Source: an uncultured Desulfuromonadales bacterium
GTDB taxonomy: Bacteria > Desulfobacterota > Desulfuromonadia > Desulfuromonadales > Geopsychrobacteraceae
Direction: 5' to 3'
DNA length: 15,113 nt
Assembly (NCBI GenBank): GCA_947259685.1
Contig: CAMYNC010000091.1
Location: 1-15,113, forward strand
The notes beneath the pieces are model-generated. The model saw nothing but the letters and a program-made list of their open reading frames with translations, had not been told where the DNA came from and made no database searches. This document shows positions 14,347-15,113 of the stretch, piece after piece; position 1 is the stretch's first letter; each line of letters opens with the position of its first letter. A program made the position numbers and the translations under genes.

Positions 14347-14386
14347 GGGGAGTATCCTCAGGGATGTTTGGCAATAGGCACTCCCC
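14347..14386. promoter_or_regulatory. Inverted repeat upstream of the cytochrome promoter
   Basis: GGGGAGT (14347-14353) and ACTCCCC (14380-14386) are perfect inverted copies 26 bases apart, beginning 8 bases upstream of the -35 box. The position fits an activator site, but the regulator is unknown. Confidence 0.35.
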
Positions 14387-14471
14387 AGAAAAGGCTGTAT
14401 TTCGAGTCAAGCGGAGCACCTGAATGTCTGCTTGCAAAGGGTTCTGGCAAATTCGGCCTAAGGCGCACTCG

Positions 14472-14487
14472 CGGCTTAAAAAAGCCG
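14472..14487. other. Small hairpin next to motif copy 4
   Basis: CGGCTT (14472-14477) pairs with AAGCCG (14482-14487) around AAAA. No T-run follows on either strand, so it is a poor terminator. It overlaps the first base of the dispersed motif, much as the terminator at 52-81 precedes copy 1. Confidence 0.4.
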
Positions 14488-14503
14488 TCTCAAAAATTGT
14501 GAC
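14487..14503 (+). repeat. Dispersed 17-base motif, copy 4
   Basis: GTCTCAAAAATTGTGAC followed by ATG matches copy 3 exactly over 16 bases and copy 1 at most positions. Confidence 0.5.
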
Positions 14504-14559
14504 ATGCCCTCTGCTGCAGAGCTTTACAAAATTTTACAAGAGTTAAGCCTGCGCCTAGG

Positions 14560-14565
14560 TATAAT
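14560..14565 (+). promoter_or_regulatory. -10 box for the SHOCT gene
   Basis: A perfect TATAAT lies 60 bases before the ATG at 14626. No good -35 occurs at 16-18 bases; the nearest TTTACA (14533-14538) is 21 bases away. Confidence 0.4.
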
Positions 14566-14625
14566 GCGATTGGAGATTCATCACTGCTTCAACGATCTTA
14601 TTTCCTAAAAAAGAGGAGCCTTAAA

Positions 14626-14883
14626 ATGATGCACTCTAACCATTTCGGTGGGTGGTTTTGTGGCCCAGGGAGCTTTTTCTCAGGATTCCCTTTCGGTGGA
14701 TTTCTACACCTTGTTCTATGGGGGCTGGTGCTCTTCTTCCTCTACAAGCTTGCACGCACGGTCATGACAAAAAACAAATCTGCCGAACACTCAGAGTCCT
14801 TTACCATTCTTGAAAAACGATACGCCTCTGGAGAAATCAATCAGGAAGAATTTTTTAAACGGAAAAGAGACTTGGGCCATTAG
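14626..14883 (+). CDS. Small SHOCT-domain membrane protein
   Basis: This 85-residue protein has an N-terminal Gly/Phe-rich stretch, one membrane helix (about 25-44, HLVLWGLVLFFLYKLA) and a C-terminal SHOCT motif (about 59-83, ILEKRYASGEINQEEFFKRKRDL). Small single-helix SHOCT proteins of this size are common in bacteria; the SHOCT helix pair is thought to mediate oligomerisation or contact with partners, and no specific role is known. GAGGAG at 14613-14618 is 7 bases before the ATG. The gene is transcribed away from the cytochrome operon and appears to stand alone. Confidence 0.88.
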   Translation: MMHSNHFGGWFCGPGSFFSGFPFGGFLHLVLWGLVLFFLYKLARTVMTKNKSAEHSESFTILEKRYASGEINQEEFFKRKRDLGH

Positions 14884-14902
14884 CCCCCAAATATCTTTTT
14901 GA

Positions 14903-14918
14903 ATCTCGAATGTAGTGA
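14903..14918 (+). repeat. Dispersed motif, copy 5
   Basis: ATCTCGAATGTAGTGA differs from copy 2 at one base. The core ATCTCGAAT also occurs inverted at 7115-7123. Confidence 0.4.
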
Positions 14919-15078
14919 TTTCCCCTTTTGAGAAAACATCGAAAATCCTCCCTGCATATTCATACTTCTGAGACGCAAAAGAGACGCCACAGGCGATTGG
15001 CTGAAATTAATTACAATATGACTCTATTGGTCATGGTTTGGTGGTAGTAGTTGCAGTAGGTAGAAGTGAATTCAAAAT

Positions 15079-15113
15079 CCCGATAAAGCCAACCCTTCTG
15101 TGAGGGGGGATTC
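15079..15113 (+). ncRNA. Possible 5' part of a GEMM-type cyclic-dinucleotide riboswitch (cut by window edge)
   Basis: The segment begins with CCCGATAAAGCCAACC, similar to the GEMM-I entry strand (ACAGGGCAAACC in the Vibrio example). It continues into a hairpin whose arms 15094-15099 and 15104-15109 enclose a GUGA tetraloop, of the GNRA type these aptamers require, and then runs into GGGAUUC where the consensus has GGGACGC. Three of the six pairs are G-U, and the diagnostic GCAAAGCC strand and P2/P3 helix lie beyond the edge. The call is tentative. Confidence 0.25.

Larger units (their letters stand above)
14266..14625. other. Divergent regulatory region
   Basis: The 360 bases between the divergent cytochrome and SHOCT genes contain the cytochrome promoter (14312-14339), an inverted repeat (14347-14386), a small hairpin (14472-14487), motif copy 4 (14487) and a TATAAT for the SHOCT gene (14560). 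No gene is seen. Confidence 0.6.
14884..15113. other. Non-coding right edge
   Basis: No gene is seen. It contains motif copy 5 (14903), a direct repeat GAGACGC (14970-14976 and 14981-14987), and the possible start of a structured RNA at 15079. It is probably the leader of a gene outside the window. Confidence 0.4.

Noticed and set aside
14970..14987. GAGACGC direct repeat as a CRISPR or attachment site
   Set aside because: There are only two 7-base copies four bases apart; no array or integrase is present.

Overview
The window looks like a chromosomal segment of a deltaproteobacterium of the Desulfuromonadales type (Geobacter, Desulfuromonas or Pelobacter relatives). This is an inference from gene content: a five-heme c-type cytochrome lipoprotein, a membrane sensor with a covalent heme site fused to an HD-GYP output, several c-di-GMP proteins in one place, and a possible sigma-54 promoter. 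No rRNA, tRNA, CRISPR array or intact mobile element was found.

Layout. Bases 1-594 hold the possible tail of an upstream gene, a strong terminator, a decayed serine-recombinase fragment on the minus strand, and an AT-rich gap ending in a sigma-54-like promoter. Two signalling genes follow on the plus strand: a 7TM-PAS-GGDEF-EAL protein (595-3060) and a REC-GGDEF-REC-GGDEF protein (3216-5165) whose first half is a degenerate duplicate of the second. After a 527-base gap comes a lipoprotein amidohydrolase (5693-6820). After another 541-base gap, poor in genes and partly AT-rich, come two overlapping genes: an iron-sulfur-type flavoprotein (7362-8171) and a PLP-dependent group II amino-acid decarboxylase (8161-9660). 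A free-standing archaeal-type threonyl-tRNA synthetase editing domain (9787-10200) follows, behind a leader with competing hairpins. A heme-c sensor HD-GYP protein (10781-12292) ends in a classic terminator. On the minus strand, a five-heme cytochrome lipoprotein (14265-12880) and a group 1 truncated hemoglobin (12791-12423) form a probable operon with a good sigma-70 promoter. A small SHOCT membrane protein (14626-14883) closes the coding part. The last 35 bases may be the 5' part of a GEMM-type cyclic-dinucleotide riboswitch cut by the window edge.

How the genes fit together. c-di-GMP turnover is the clearest theme: one protein predicted to degrade it by its EAL domain, one predicted to make it under phosphorylation control, and one predicted to degrade it by HD-GYP under control of a periplasmic heme that may sense redox state or a gas. 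The neighbouring cytochrome and truncated hemoglobin fit a redox or nitric-oxide/oxygen theme, but no regulatory link is proven by the sequence. The flavoprotein-decarboxylase pair and the editing domain are separate metabolic or quality-control modules.

Two families of short intergenic sequence recur: a hairpin with a conserved loop (near 5411 and 10304) and a 16-17 base motif (near 85, 144, 5358, 14487 and 14903). These are the main structures not explained by ordinary genes.
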